The notes under the pieces are model-generated. The model did not search any database. It was not told where the DNA came from and worked only from the letters and a program-made list of their open reading frames with translations. A stretch of 64,000 bases of DNA from MPNP01 sp026709725 (lineage in GTDB: Bacteria; Pseudomonadota; Alphaproteobacteria; Rhodobacterales; Rhodobacteraceae), in contig OZ241384.1 of the NCBI GenBank assembly GCA_965200805.1, forward strand, positions 1,922,001-1,986,000, in the 5' to 3' direction. A program made the translations under genes and the position numbers. Below, in pieces: positions 25,945 to 34,570 of this stretch. Numbering within the stretch: the first letter of the stretch is position 1; the number at the start of each line of letters is the position of its first letter.

Positions 25945-28128
25945 TTATGACTGGTAGAATGCGGTCCTGTCTCTGGCCATGCGTTCAAGCAATTCCGGTG
26001 GGGCAAAACGTTCACCGCAGGCGCGGGCAAGTGTGTTGCAGAGTGTGCGGACGGCTTCGGGTCCCGTGTTGTCAACCCAGCTGAAGGGCCCGCCGCTCCA
26101 GGGTGCGAATCCCCAGCCAAAAATGGCTCCGACATCTCCTTCGCGGGGATCTTCAAGCACGGTGTTCTGATAGGCATCCATGGCCTGGATGACTTGGATA
26201 AGCAGCAACCGCTGGCGAATCTGTTCGGTCGCGGGCTGGGACTCCATCAGGGGAAACTCCCCTGCCAGACCATCCCAGAGCCTGCCGCGGCGGCCGTTCC
26301 GGTCATACTGGTAAAAACCGGCCCGGCCCTTGCGGCCATAGCGTTCGAGATCACACATCCGCTCCACGACATGGTCGGCAGGGCTTGCGATATAGGCATC
26401 ACCCATTGTCATGCGGGCTGTCCTGTTGATGCGCTTGGCGAGATCAAGTGATGTTTCATCAAGGAGTTGCAGGGGTCCCACCGGCATGCCAATCTGGCGG
26501 GCACTGTTTTCGATGAGTGCCGGGCGTATGCCTTCACCAACCATGCGCAGTGCCTCATTCATGTAGGGAATAATGCACCGATTGGCGTAGAAATTCATCG
26601 CATCATTGACAAGGATCGGTGTTTTGCCAATCTTGCGGACAAAGTCGAAAGCGGCGCCAATCGTCGAATCGGTGGTTGCCCGGCCCCGGATGATCTCCAC
26701 CAGCGGCATCCGCTCAACCGGGCTGAAGAAATGCAGTCCGGCAAAATTGTGCGGGTGCGGAAATGCTGATGCCAACCGGCTGATTGGAATCGTTGAGGTA
26801 TTGGAATAGACCATCGTTTCGGGTCCGGTATGTGCGCCGATCCTGGCGAAAAGTTCGGCTTTGATCCCGGGGTCCTCAAACACCGCTTCAATGATGATAT
26901 CGCAATCTGCGAGCGTGGTCATATCGTGATCGGTCGTCATCCGGGCCAGGGTTGCATCGGCTTTCTTGCGGTCGATGCGTCCCCGTTCGCAGTGTCGGGC
27001 CAGTCTTTGGGCAATGCCCTCTTTTGCCTTGTCGGCTGCTGCCTGATTCCGGTCAAGCAGGAGAACATCCAGACCGGCTTCGGCTGCCGCCATGCCAATG
27101 CCCGAACCCATCATGCCGGCACCGACGACACCCAATTTTGTCATGGAGCGCGGCTTCAGATCTGTGGGCTTCCTGACGCCTCGGTCCAGTTCTTTCTTAC
27201 TGATAAAGACCGAGCGGATCATCGTGGAGGGAGAAGGATCCTCCATCATTCGCGTAAAGGTCCTGGCTTCATTGCGAATGGCAGCATCAAAATCCAGCAG
27301 CAACCCTTCATACATTGTCTTCAGGGCGGCTTTCGGGCCGTGGTAGAGGCCCTGGGTCCTGCCGTTCAGCATGCAGCTGACTCCTGCAAAGACCGGGCCG
27401 CCATCCCGGTGATAGGGCCCGCCTCCCGGCGGACGGAATCCGGGGCGATCCCAGGGTTTGATCGTTGTCTCAGGTCCGGCCATGTGAATCCATTCAGTCG
27501 CAGCATCAATCAGATCATCCTCGGCCACGACATCATCAACCAGATTGGCAGCCAGGGCCCTGGCGGGTGGCAGCAGTGTGCCCTCAAGAACAAACGGGGC
27601 TGCATCGCGGAGACCGAGTCGGCGGACCAGCCGGGTTGTCCCGCCGGCCGCGGGAAAGATCCCGACCTTGGCTTCCGGCAGGCCGATCATCCCGCGTGGG
27701 GTGTCTGCCATGATGATCCGGTGGCATGAAATCGACAACTCATAGCCGATCCCGACGCAGTAGCCCTTGACAGCAGCCACAACGGGTTTGCCGCAATCCC
27801 CGGCTGCAGCCCCACCGTGTTCAATACGCCGGAAGATGCCATGGATTGACATCATTTTCTCATAGATGGCCCTTGCAGTCCCGGGCGTGCCGTCATTCCG
27901 CATCTCGGCAAGGATGGCGAGATCCATCCCGCCTGTGAAGTCCGCCTTGCCGGTGGTCAGAACAATCCCCTTGACCTCAGGGTCTGCGATGGCCCGGGTC
28001 ATATGGGCATCAAGATCACTGTAACCCTTCCACGACATGATATTCATTTTGGGAACGGGTGTGTTCCAGGTGATCACAACAATACTGTCACTGCGAAGCG
28101 CGTAATGGAAATCAGTGAATTCAGACAT
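25945..28128 (-). CDS. fadJ: FadJ/FadB-type multifunctional beta-oxidation protein
   Basis: 727 residues. The N-terminal enoyl-CoA hydratase domain spans about 1-300, with IVLTTGKADFTGGMDLA and AVKGYCVGIGYELSISCHRI. A 3-hydroxyacyl-CoA dehydrogenase NAD-binding domain begins near 335 (LGVVGAGMMGSGIGMAAAEA), with HFFSPVERMPLVEII carrying the conserved His. Two C-terminal dehydrogenase domains follow, with AIFGWGFAPWSGGPFSWVD. It performs hydration and NAD-dependent oxidation in fatty-acid degradation. ATG 28128 is preceded by AGGAAAACC and lies inside the end of the thiolase gene (8-bp overlap), so the two are translationally coupled. Confidence 0.95.
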   Translation of the reverse strand: MSEFTDFHYALRSDSIVVITWNTPVPKMNIMSWKGYSDLDAHMTRAIADPEVKGIVLTTGKADFTGGMDLAILAEMRNDGTPGTARAIYEKMMSIHGIFRRIEHGGAAAGDCGKPVVAAVKGYCVGIGYELSISCHRIIMADTPRGMIGLPEAKVGIFPAAGGTTRLVRRLGLRDAAPFVLEGTLLPPARALAANLVDDVVAEDDLIDAATEWIHMAGPETTIKPWDRPGFRPPGGGPYHRDGGPVFAGVSCMLNGRTQGLYHGPKAALKTMYEGLLLDFDAAIRNEARTFTRMMEDPSPSTMIRSVFISKKELDRGVRKPTDLKPRSMTKLGVVGAGMMGSGIGMAAAEAGLDVLLLDRNQAAADKAKEGIAQRLARHCERGRIDRKKADATLARMTTDHDMTTLADCDIIIEAVFEDPGIKAELFARIGAHTGPETMVYSNTSTIPISRLASAFPHPHNFAGLHFFSPVERMPLVEIIRGRATTDSTIGAAFDFVRKIGKTPILVNDAMNFYANRCIIPYMNEALRMVGEGIRPALIENSARQIGMPVGPLQLLDETSLDLAKRINRTARMTMGDAYIASPADHVVERMCDLERYGRKGRAGFYQYDRNGRRGRLWDGLAGEFPLMESQPATEQIRQRLLLIQVIQAMDAYQNTVLEDPREGDVGAIFGWGFAPWSGGPFSWVDNTGPEAVRTLCNTLARACGERFAPPELLERMARDRTAFYQS

Positions 28129-29341
28129 TGGTTTTCCTGTCGATCAGAGTTGCCGTTCCCATGCCACCGGCGACACAGAGGGAGACCAAGGCCAGCCCTC
28201 CCCCCATTCTCTCGAGCTCATCGAGGGCTGTTCCCAGAATCATGGCGCCCGTGGCACCGAGCGGATGCCCCATGGCGATTGCACCGCCGTTGATGTTCAC
28301 AATTGCCGGATCAAGGGAAAACTCCTGCATGTAGTGCAGGGGAATGGCCGCAAAGGCTTCATTGACTTCGAAGAGATCAATGTCCGTGAGCGCAAGCCCG
28401 GTACGGTTGAGCAGGCGTTTTGTGGCCCGGATGGGTCCGGTGAGCATGATGGTTGGATCAGAACCTGTTTGCCCCGTCGCGGCAATCCGGGCCCGGGGCG
28501 CCAGCCCCGATCGTTCTCCGAATGACCGGCTGCCCACGAGAACGGCGGCAGCACCATCAACAACACCCGAGGAGTTCCCGGCATGGTGGACATGATCCAC
28601 AGCCTCAATTTCCGGATAGCGCAGCCTGGCGATGGCATCGAAACCGGGCGTGTTTTCACCGATCTCGCGAAATGCCGGGGCGAGACCTGCCAACGTGTCC
28701 GCTGTCGTCTCCGGGCGAATATGTTCGTCCCGGTCAAGCAGGGTCATGCCGATTGAATCCTTGACCGGAATGACAGAACGGGTGAAACGGCCCTCCTGCC
28801 ACGCCGTGCCTGCTCTTTGATGAGACCGGGCGGCATAGGCGTCGCAGTCATTGCGGGTGAAGCCGAAACGTGTGGCAATAATGTCGGCGGCGATTCCCTG
28901 CGGGACCAGACAGTGGTTGAGTGTGAGTTCGGGGTCGACGGCGAGGGCGGCTCCATCGGCTCCCATCGGAACCCGGCTCATCATTTCAACACCGCCGGCA
29001 ATGTAACAGCCCCCCGCTTCGCTGCGGACCAGTGCCGCCGCCAGATTCACGGCATCAAGGCCACTGGCACAAAACCGGTTGATTGAGATTCCAGGGACAG
29101 TATCGGGCAAATCTGACATGAGAACCGCAGCCCGGGCAAGACACCCGCCCTGTTCACCGACCTGGGTGACCGTGCCCCAGAGAACATCGTCAACACAGTC
29201 TCCGGTGCCGGTATTGCGTGCAAGGAGTGCATTGAGCAGGTCAGCTGACAGGCGAACGGATCTGACTTCGCGGAGGGCCCCATCAGGCTTGCCGCGGCCC
29301 CGCGGGGTCCGCACAGCGTCGTAGATATATGCTTCGGTCAC
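28121..29341 (-). CDS. Acetyl-CoA acyltransferase (thiolase)
   Basis: 406-residue thiolase that cleaves 3-ketoacyl-CoA. The nucleophilic Cys91 is in INRFCASGLDAVN. The catalytic His is in NINGGAIAMGHPLGATGAMI and the second Cys in LCVAGGMGTATLID. The start is GTG 29341, supported by GGAGAATTC just before it on the minus strand. It is the first gene of a two-gene operon with fadJ, the usual FadA/FadB-like pairing, and could serve degradation of fatty acids activated by the ligase at 20.6-22.2 kb. Confidence 0.95.
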   Translation of the reverse strand: MTEAYIYDAVRTPRGRGKPDGALREVRSVRLSADLLNALLARNTGTGDCVDDVLWGTVTQVGEQGGCLARAAVLMSDLPDTVPGISINRFCASGLDAVNLAAALVRSEAGGCYIAGGVEMMSRVPMGADGAALAVDPELTLNHCLVPQGIAADIIATRFGFTRNDCDAYAARSHQRAGTAWQEGRFTRSVIPVKDSIGMTLLDRDEHIRPETTADTLAGLAPAFREIGENTPGFDAIARLRYPEIEAVDHVHHAGNSSGVVDGAAAVLVGSRSFGERSGLAPRARIAATGQTGSDPTIMLTGPIRATKRLLNRTGLALTDIDLFEVNEAFAAIPLHYMQEFSLDPAIVNINGGAIAMGHPLGATGAMILGTALDELERMGGGLALVSLCVAGGMGTATLIDRKTNV

Positions 29342-29642
29342 GAATTCTCCATTATGAACTTTCCATCGTTGGCTGGCTCCATGGCATGGGATGATTGGTG
29401 CTGTTGGCGATCTCGCGGTGCTTTACACGCTACTGCTTCTGGCAACTGGCTGATTTGAACTGCGAATCATCAACATATGCGGGACAGAGTCGTAAAATGA
29501 AGGCTCATCCAGTGGTCCGGTCGGGAATCCGGGGGAGGTTGTCTGAAAGATGAGTACCGTTGGAATCCTGAACTGTAGGCCTGAATTGCATGACCATGCC
29601 AGATCGCACCTCAAGATAAATTCTGACAGGCTCGTGCCATTA

Positions 29643-29680
29643 TGCTGCAAAGCAGCAAAATGCAATACTGCTTTGCAGCA
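29643..29680. promoter_or_regulatory. Perfect 13-bp inverted repeat upstream of the thiolase operon
   Basis: TGCTGCAAAGCAG at 29643-29655 and CTGCTTTGCAGCA at 29668-29680 are exact inverses around 12 bp. A further AAGCAG follows. It stands about 300 bp upstream of the thiolase start; it could be an operator, a hairpin or a mobile-element end. Confidence 0.4.
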
Positions 29681-29753
29681 AAGCAGAGAGTGAATTCCGT
29701 ACAACAGACATTCTGTGCCGGTTTGGGGTCTTCATCGGGTGCGGGCGGAGGTT

Positions 29754-29921
29754 TCAACAGGACACTGCCAACTCCGGGTTTGCATAATCCCGCAGGGCAT
29801 TGGCGTTCTCATGCGCATACAGTGCCCGGGCCAGAGCTGTCCGGGTCCAGGTGCCATCCGCCAGATGTGCGTGCAGCCAGCTGACGGTATTGGGGGGATC
29901 ATGCCGTGCACCGATTCGCAT
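29754..29921 (-). pseudogene. Short DUF4338/DruA-like N-terminal fragment, copy A
   Basis: An open 55-codon frame from ATG 29921 contains ADGTWTRTALARALYAHEN, resembling the N-terminal helical segment of DUF4338 (DruA-like) proteins, some of which are IS-associated. A homologous frame occurs at 56337 with the same first residues (MRIG.RHD) and a shared upstream sequence. The length indicates a fragment rather than a working gene. Confidence 0.4.
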
Positions 29922-30179
29922 GGAACCGGGCCTGGAGGATCAGGATCCGGGAGTTGACTGCGTCCTGTTGAAAGACCAGAGGTCACCCAGTCAGCCAATG
30001 ACAACCGGCTTCGCCTGGCGCAGGCAGCCTGATTCGGTCGAATCGTGCCAGAAATTGGGGATCGCCGGAAAATATCATTGAAAGTCAGATATATAAGAAT
30101 CGTGCCCGATCAGCCGTGAGTTTGTAATCCTTGCCGTGATGCGCTACTAGCCATCAGGGAGCACGTGAGGGGGCGGGAC

Positions 30180-30413
30180 ATGGACCAAGACACCCCTGAC
30201 TGCAGATTGAATGAGCGCATGGCAAGACTGGAGGAACGCATGAACACGATGCAGGCCAGGTATGAGGGCGCGCTTGAACGACTGCGGACGGATATAGCAA
30301 CAGGTCGGGAGGATGCCGTCAAACGCGACAAGGCCAATATCCAGTGGCTTGTTGGCACTGTCTTTGGAGCCGCGATCTTGATCATCACAGTTCTTGGTCT
30401 CTTGTTGCGCTGA
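30180..30413 (+). CDS. Small coiled-coil, C-terminal membrane-anchored protein (dispersed paralogue)
   Basis: 77 residues from ATG 30180, preceded by GAGGGGGCGGGAC. A charged helix with LEERMNTMQARYEGALERL and VKRDKANIQ is followed by a terminal membrane segment (WLVGTVFGAAILIITVLGLL) ending one residue later. LEERMNTMQA is shared with array copy 3 and the KRDKxNxxW junction with all array copies, so this is the same family at a separate site. No operon partner; the next recognisable feature is a dispersed repeat. Function unknown. Confidence 0.7.
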   Translation: MDQDTPDCRLNERMARLEERMNTMQARYEGALERLRTDIATGREDAVKRDKANIQWLVGTVFGAAILIITVLGLLLR

Positions 30414-30500
30414 CCGGGTTGAATGAAAGCCAGGTATGAAGGGGTGTGATTTTGGCATGGCTGACACGGGAATCTGTAAGTCCCTGACAATGCATAACCT

Positions 30501-30569
30501 GTCAAAATCGCGTTAAGCCCCAATCAGCGATCGGGCGAATAATCCGCCCTGTTTCCCGGATTTTTTCGC
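30501..30569 (+). repeat. Dispersed repeat family B, copy 1
   Basis: About 70 bp that match 52665-52733 in inverted orientation, with the shared core AGCCCCAATCAGCGATC and a pyrimidine-rich right end. Contains a potential hairpin (GGGCG..CGCCC). Not coding as far as can be seen. Confidence 0.65.
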
Positions 30570-30738
30570 AGATGCCCCAATCCAGGTTGCTCCCCCGGGC
30601 ATTGCACTTCAGATTGGGAGCGGGGACACCATGGGCTTGACAGTCGCCGGACGCTGCTGTTCCCCTGTCCGGGAAACGGAGAGGCCTGTCGATTGGTTTC
30701 ATGACCTCACCATCCATGAACGGTCAGAGAGAAGTTAG

Positions 30739-31113
30739 GACCATGCCAGCATCAACCACTCCGCCGGCGAGCATGCACGCGGGGATGTCCGCACCAACGC
30801 CATTGAGTCATTCTGGTCCATGCTGAAGCGGGCGCACAGCGGCGTGTATCACAAGATGATCAGGAAGCATCTGCAGCGGTATGTCGCCGATTTCTCCGGT
30901 CGCCACAATATCCGGTGCCGGGACACGCTCGATCGGATGCGCATTCTGGCGCGTGGCATGGGCGGGTGGCGGCTGCCCTATGCGACCCTGAACGCTGATA
31001 ATGAATTGTGGAGCGGCGCCAACGGGGGGGCGTGCGGGCATGACAGTCAATCGGAATCGGGGCATGCCTCAAGATCCTCACCAACAGCCTTCCGAAGAGA
31101 ATCCGACATCTGA
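30739..31113 (+). pseudogene. IS1595-family (ISXO2-like) transposase, C-terminal remnant
   Basis: From a frame opened just after an in-frame TAG at 30736, the sequence reads HSAGEHARGDVRTNAIESFW, then SMLKRAHSGVYHKMIRKHLQ and RYVADFSGRHNIRCRDTLDR. This is the characteristic end of IS1595/ISXO2 transposases, including the N-IESFWS-LKR region with the last catalytic residue. The N-terminal zinc-ribbon and most of the DDE domain are missing. The tail beyond about 30990 is not family-like. It is the only trace in the window of a transposase family that makes 8-bp target duplications. Confidence 0.75.
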
Positions 31114-31714
31114 TGCGCCACCGGAACCGACAGGACATCATCAACAAGACTCAACACCCGGGTATTCACGGCCTCAACACTGCCGCCGGCGGGTCTCCCT
31201 CAACGGTTTTGGTAATATCATCAGCGTGATTGAGGCCGCCATCCCTGCGGGGCATGTTGTGTGATCGGGTTCCAGATGACGGAGGTCGTCAGGGAGGCGA
31301 TCACAATCCATGCAACGGGGGCTCGTGCTGCTCCAGCAGATGGGTTTGGATTCCGGCCCGGCTCCAGCGAGGCCTGTCCGGTCCTTTGCCTGTTGCCTGA
31401 TACGCAGGAACGGAGCCGCGGTCTCCCGTTATCGGTACGCTGCAGCTGAATGATGGCATGTCTTTGTTCAAGTATGTAATCCCCCTCCAGATCCTTTGCA
31501 GCACCAGGTTTCAGGCCGCAACTCGTCAGAAGCCTGGCCAATGTCAGGCAGTGTACCGACCAGCAGGGTCCGCATGAGGGTCACGGTAGGGGGAGCAGAG
31601 GGGTGAGTGGCGTGCAAGGTGGTCCGACGGTGTGACCCACAAGCCACAGACCGCCCGATTCCCTTGATTGTTCGGTCTCAAATGCATATGTTGGTGTTAC
31701 GAGATCAACTGTGG
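31114..31714. other. Gene-poor stretch upstream of the Panacea-domain gene
   Basis: About 600 bp without a supported gene or clear promoter. Confidence 0.45.
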
Positions 31715-32257
31715 ATGCGGGGCAGTGCCGTGAACGACACCACACAGTCTGCACAGTATTCCGCCAAGAATGTCGCCAACTACTTCCTGAAAACATATGG
31801 AAGAAAGCATGACATTTCCTCCCTGAAACTGCAGAAACTGGTCTACCTGGCGCATGGCTGGCACCTTGCCTTGCATGACAAGGCTCTTGTCGCCGACGAG
31901 AATGCGGAAGCCTGGCAGTATGGGCCGGTCTTCCCGTCGCTCTATCACGAATTCAGTGAGTTTGGTCGCGGACCCATTACGCGCTTGGCCAATGATTATG
32001 AAGTCGACCCACGATCCGGAAAGGTTAAGTTGGCCGTGGCTCCAGACATTCCCAAACACGACACGCCGGTGCGGCGCTTGCTGGACAGGGTCTGGGATGT
32101 CTATGGTAAAATGAGTCCTTGGCAACTCTCCGCCATGACGCACCAGCCCGATTCGCCTTGGGACAAGACTCGGAGACAATCCGGCGGCAAGAACAACGCC
32201 AACATTGATGACAAGGTCATCAAGGCGCACTACAAAGACCTCATGAAGACCTCATGA
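31715..32257 (+). CDS. Panacea (DUF4065/SocA-like) domain protein, likely antitoxin
   Basis: About 180 residues. The DUF4065 pattern is clear: AKNVANYFLKTYGRKHDISS, LKLQKLVYLAHGWHLALHDK and NAEAWQYGPVFPSLYHEFSE. A C-terminal extension includes MSPWQLSAMTHQPDSPWDKT. Panacea domains are known as versatile antitoxins (PanA) that neutralise many unrelated toxins encoded next to them; others are phage or protease adaptors such as SocA. Possible starts are ATG 31682, ATG 31715 and GTG 31730; GTG 31730 has a G-rich stretch before it, so the N-terminus is uncertain. The next gene begins 18 bp after its stop, a spacing typical of a toxin-antitoxin pair. Confidence 0.85.
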   Translation: MRGSAVNDTTQSAQYSAKNVANYFLKTYGRKHDISSLKLQKLVYLAHGWHLALHDKALVADENAEAWQYGPVFPSLYHEFSEFGRGPITRLANDYEVDPRSGKVKLAVAPDIPKHDTPVRRLLDRVWDVYGKMSPWQLSAMTHQPDSPWDKTRRQSGGKNNANIDDKVIKAHYKDLMKTS

Positions 32258-32275
32258 CCAGGTGTGGGGGCCGCA

Positions 32276-32649
32276 ATGGCTGATCTCAACGCTATCCAGC
32301 CGGAACCGAGTGGCGTTACCCCGACAGAAACCACTCTGGCAGAGGAGGTGGCTGTGGCCAAGAGGGGAGAGGCGTATCAGGCACGATTGTCCGGTCGGTT
32401 AATCAGAACATCATGCTGCGTTGGATTGGCACGGGAACAGCAATTCTTGCCGCTCTGGAAGCCGTTCTGCTGTGTCAAATCATCTGGCACTACGGACATG
32501 CAGAAGAACTCACACAACTGGCTTTCGCCCCTATTGTGGCGTTCACAACGATTGTGGCCGTTTTCCTGTTGAATGTGTTCCGGCCTCCGCGTGCCAAGGA
32601 CGACAAAGGTCTCCATGCGGAACGGATGGCAGCACTGATGCAAGAGTGA
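32276..32649 (+). pseudogene. Two-helix membrane protein next to the Panacea gene, probably frameshifted (candidate toxin)
   Basis: ATG 32276 opens a hydrophilic stretch (MADLNAIQPEPSGVTPTETT, then AKRGEAYQARLSG). From about 32395 the plausible continuation is in another frame: SVNQNIMLRWIGTGTAILAA, a first helix, a short polar loop, a second helix (TQLAFAPIVAFTTIVAVFLL) and a basic tail ending MAALMQE at 32649. Joined, it would be about 123 residues. Alternatively ATG 32413 alone gives a 78-residue protein with both helices. Small membrane proteins are one known class of PanA-neutralised toxin. Frameshift or genuine short gene cannot be separated here. Confidence 0.55.
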
Positions 32650-33153
32650 ACCGGTTAGGGACACCGCTGTGAAAATTGAAGGGAAGCAACCGACCAGTCA
32701 GATCACAGTAGGGGCCATATCCGGGACTCGCGTCCTGATTGTCGCAGCTTCGCAAGTTGATTGACGCTCTACACCGGTCCGATGCACGGTCGGGTCCTAA
32801 GGCCTGTGCCCCGGATTGGGTCGTGCAGAGTGGCCGGGCCGCCGGTGTTCCCTGGGCCGCCGGGACGTGGCGGCGAAAGCAGCGGAGGCGCGGGAGAGAG
32901 GCCGCCTGACAGTGCCGGGGGTCGTGAGCGGTCCCGGGGACATTCCATCCACAGAATGGAGTGACAGAATGGCTATTCTGTTGTGAGCCATCACAATGAT
33001 ATCAATGACTGACGATTTTGCAGAGTGACAATTTGCGGAAGATGGGCTGGGACGCCAGCAAGAACTGAGGCCACTGCCAGTTCCTGTTTGCATGGTTTCA
33101 TTCCCGGACGGGGTCATCACCCGATGCACGAGTCGAATTGATGATAGAGAGTG
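32650..33153. other. Gene-poor stretch
   Basis: About 500 bp, GC-rich around 32810-32940, with no supported gene. Confidence 0.45.
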
Positions 33154-33173
33154 ACCGGGCGCGATGGCCCGGT
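33154..33173 (-). terminator. Hairpin after the exporter gene
   Basis: ACCGGGC at 33154-33160 pairs with GCCCGGT at 33167-33173 around a 6-nt loop, just downstream of the stop at 33176 on the minus strand. No U-tract follows, so it may be only a weak terminator. Confidence 0.45.
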
Positions 33174-33175
33174 GA

Positions 33176-34336
33176 TCAGTTCAGGAATCCCGGGGCCAGC
33201 CAGAAGAAGGAATAGGCCAGAATCAGGGCAGGAACTGTTGAATAAACCGTTGCCAGGACAGCGGCGCGCGCGTCAAGGGCGATCGCCGGGAACAATGCGT
33301 CACCGTCATTGGAGATCATGTTGCCGAGAAGGGCCGAGAAGGGCACAAGCCCATTGATATAGAGAGTGGTGACCAGAACCTGGGGGCCGCAGCCGGGGAT
33401 GAGGCCGATGATGATGGCAATCAGCGGCAGGAGCGGCGCAACGGTTGCAAACAGGGTTTCGAGGTTCAATCCGGAAAATTCTACCGCATATTCGTAGGCA
33501 AGGAAGGCACCGAAGACCCATATGGAGATGAATGATGTTTCTTCCGTGCACCGCGACATCGGTTCATCGTCCGGATGGGTGATATTCCGGACAGGTGAAC
33601 AGGCCCAGATTGCGGCACAGGAGGCAACACCCAGAATCGCCAGCAGTGACAGGATCGTCTCAAAGGGAGGCCGAATCGCATAACCGGTCAGAAGAATGAT
33701 TCCCCCCGGCAATGTGAGTGCGGCAAGGAGACAGAAAACCACATCCCGCCATCTGAGTGCACCGATTCGTGGCGCAATCTCGATAGGGGCTCTTTTGTGC
33801 GGCCTGCGGGGGGCGGCGACCCAGCGATCGACAGCCAGTCCGGTGAGCGTGCCGGCAATCAGGGCAAGGGGCAGGGCAATGATCGCTGCATCAGGGCGTG
33901 CGGCAATCAGCAGAAACGCTGCATCGCCCATTGTCGCAACGAGCGTCGCCACCACGGCACCGAATCGGACATTGCCTGTGGTGTAGGCTGTCACCACAAC
34001 AATAGCACCGCCGCAGCCCGGCATGGCTCCGAGAATGGAAGCCAGCGGGACCTGAAAATACCGGGAACTCCGCAGTGCCCGCCCGATATTGTAACCAAAC
34101 AGCCGTTCTGAACCGTAGAGAATCAGCAGCGTTGCGGCAACAAACACACTGACCTGCACATAGGCATCGACCAGAACGCTGCGGGTCAGTTCACCCGCTG
34201 TTCCCGGCAGGGATGCGGCAATGAGAAGTGCGAGGGCAACCCAGGCAGGGCGGTGCATGAAGACCTTCGAATCGGTATCCCGCAATCCGACAGGAAGGAG
34301 GGGTCTGGCAAGAACAGACTGAATAAACTGAACCAC
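33176..34336 (-). CDS. ArsP_2 / putative manganese-type heavy-metal exporter
   Basis: About 386 residues with ten or so membrane helices in two related halves. Each half carries the family's glycine-proline-cysteine motif: GAMPGCGGAIVVVTAYTTG and GLIPGCGPQVLVTTLYINGL. This is the pattern of the ArsP_2 family annotated as putative manganese transporter. A short start at GTG 34336, with GGAG 8 bp upstream, is preferred; ATG 34258 is an alternative, and longer readings run through the operator. A perfect 33-bp palindrome of Fur/Mur type lies directly upstream, which supports a role in divalent-metal export or balance. The ion itself is inferred. Confidence 0.8.
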   Translation of the reverse strand: MVQFIQSVLARPLLPVGLRDTDSKVFMHRPAWVALALLIAASLPGTAGELTRSVLVDAYVQVSVFVAATLLILYGSERLFGYNIGRALRSSRYFQVPLASILGAMPGCGGAIVVVTAYTTGNVRFGAVVATLVATMGDAAFLLIAARPDAAIIALPLALIAGTLTGLAVDRWVAAPRRPHKRAPIEIAPRIGALRWRDVVFCLLAALTLPGGIILLTGYAIRPPFETILSLLAILGVASCAAIWACSPVRNITHPDDEPMSRCTEETSFISIWVFGAFLAYEYAVEFSGLNLETLFATVAPLLPLIAIIIGLIPGCGPQVLVTTLYINGLVPFSALLGNMISNDGDALFPAIALDARAAVLATVYSTVPALILAYSFFWLAPGFLN

Positions 34337-34349
34337 GGGATTCTCCGCT

Positions 34350-34382
34350 TTTTGTTGCAAATGAGAATCATTTGCAACAAAA
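34350..34382. promoter_or_regulatory. 33-bp perfect palindrome, Fur/Mur-type operator
   Basis: Arms TTTTGTTGCAAATGA and TCATTTGCAACAAAA pair perfectly around GAA. It sits 14 bp from the GTG of the metal exporter. The TTGCAAATGA-GAA-TCATTTGCAA core has the layout of Fur-family boxes and is close to Mur sites (TTGCAAAT..) of other alphaproteobacteria. A related half-site TTTTGCAAG follows at 34390. Confidence 0.75.
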
Positions 34383-34570
34383 TAGATTCTTTTGCAAGCG
34401 GTTGCAGGCCCCTCGTCAAGCGCACCGGCCCGCAATCTGCTTTCTGTTTCCGTTGTCCACGATTTCAGTGATACGAAGGACGGAGCAGGGCGGCGAATAA
34501 TGGACCGTGAATGATGGATTCTGAATGACAGGGAGAGCAGGGGGGTCGCTTTGGACTTGAGATCCGGCGC

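Noticed and set aside
30820..31113. Independent 97-residue gene
   Set aside because: Its N-terminal half is the C-terminus of an IS1595 transposase, open further upstream to an in-frame stop; it is a remnant.
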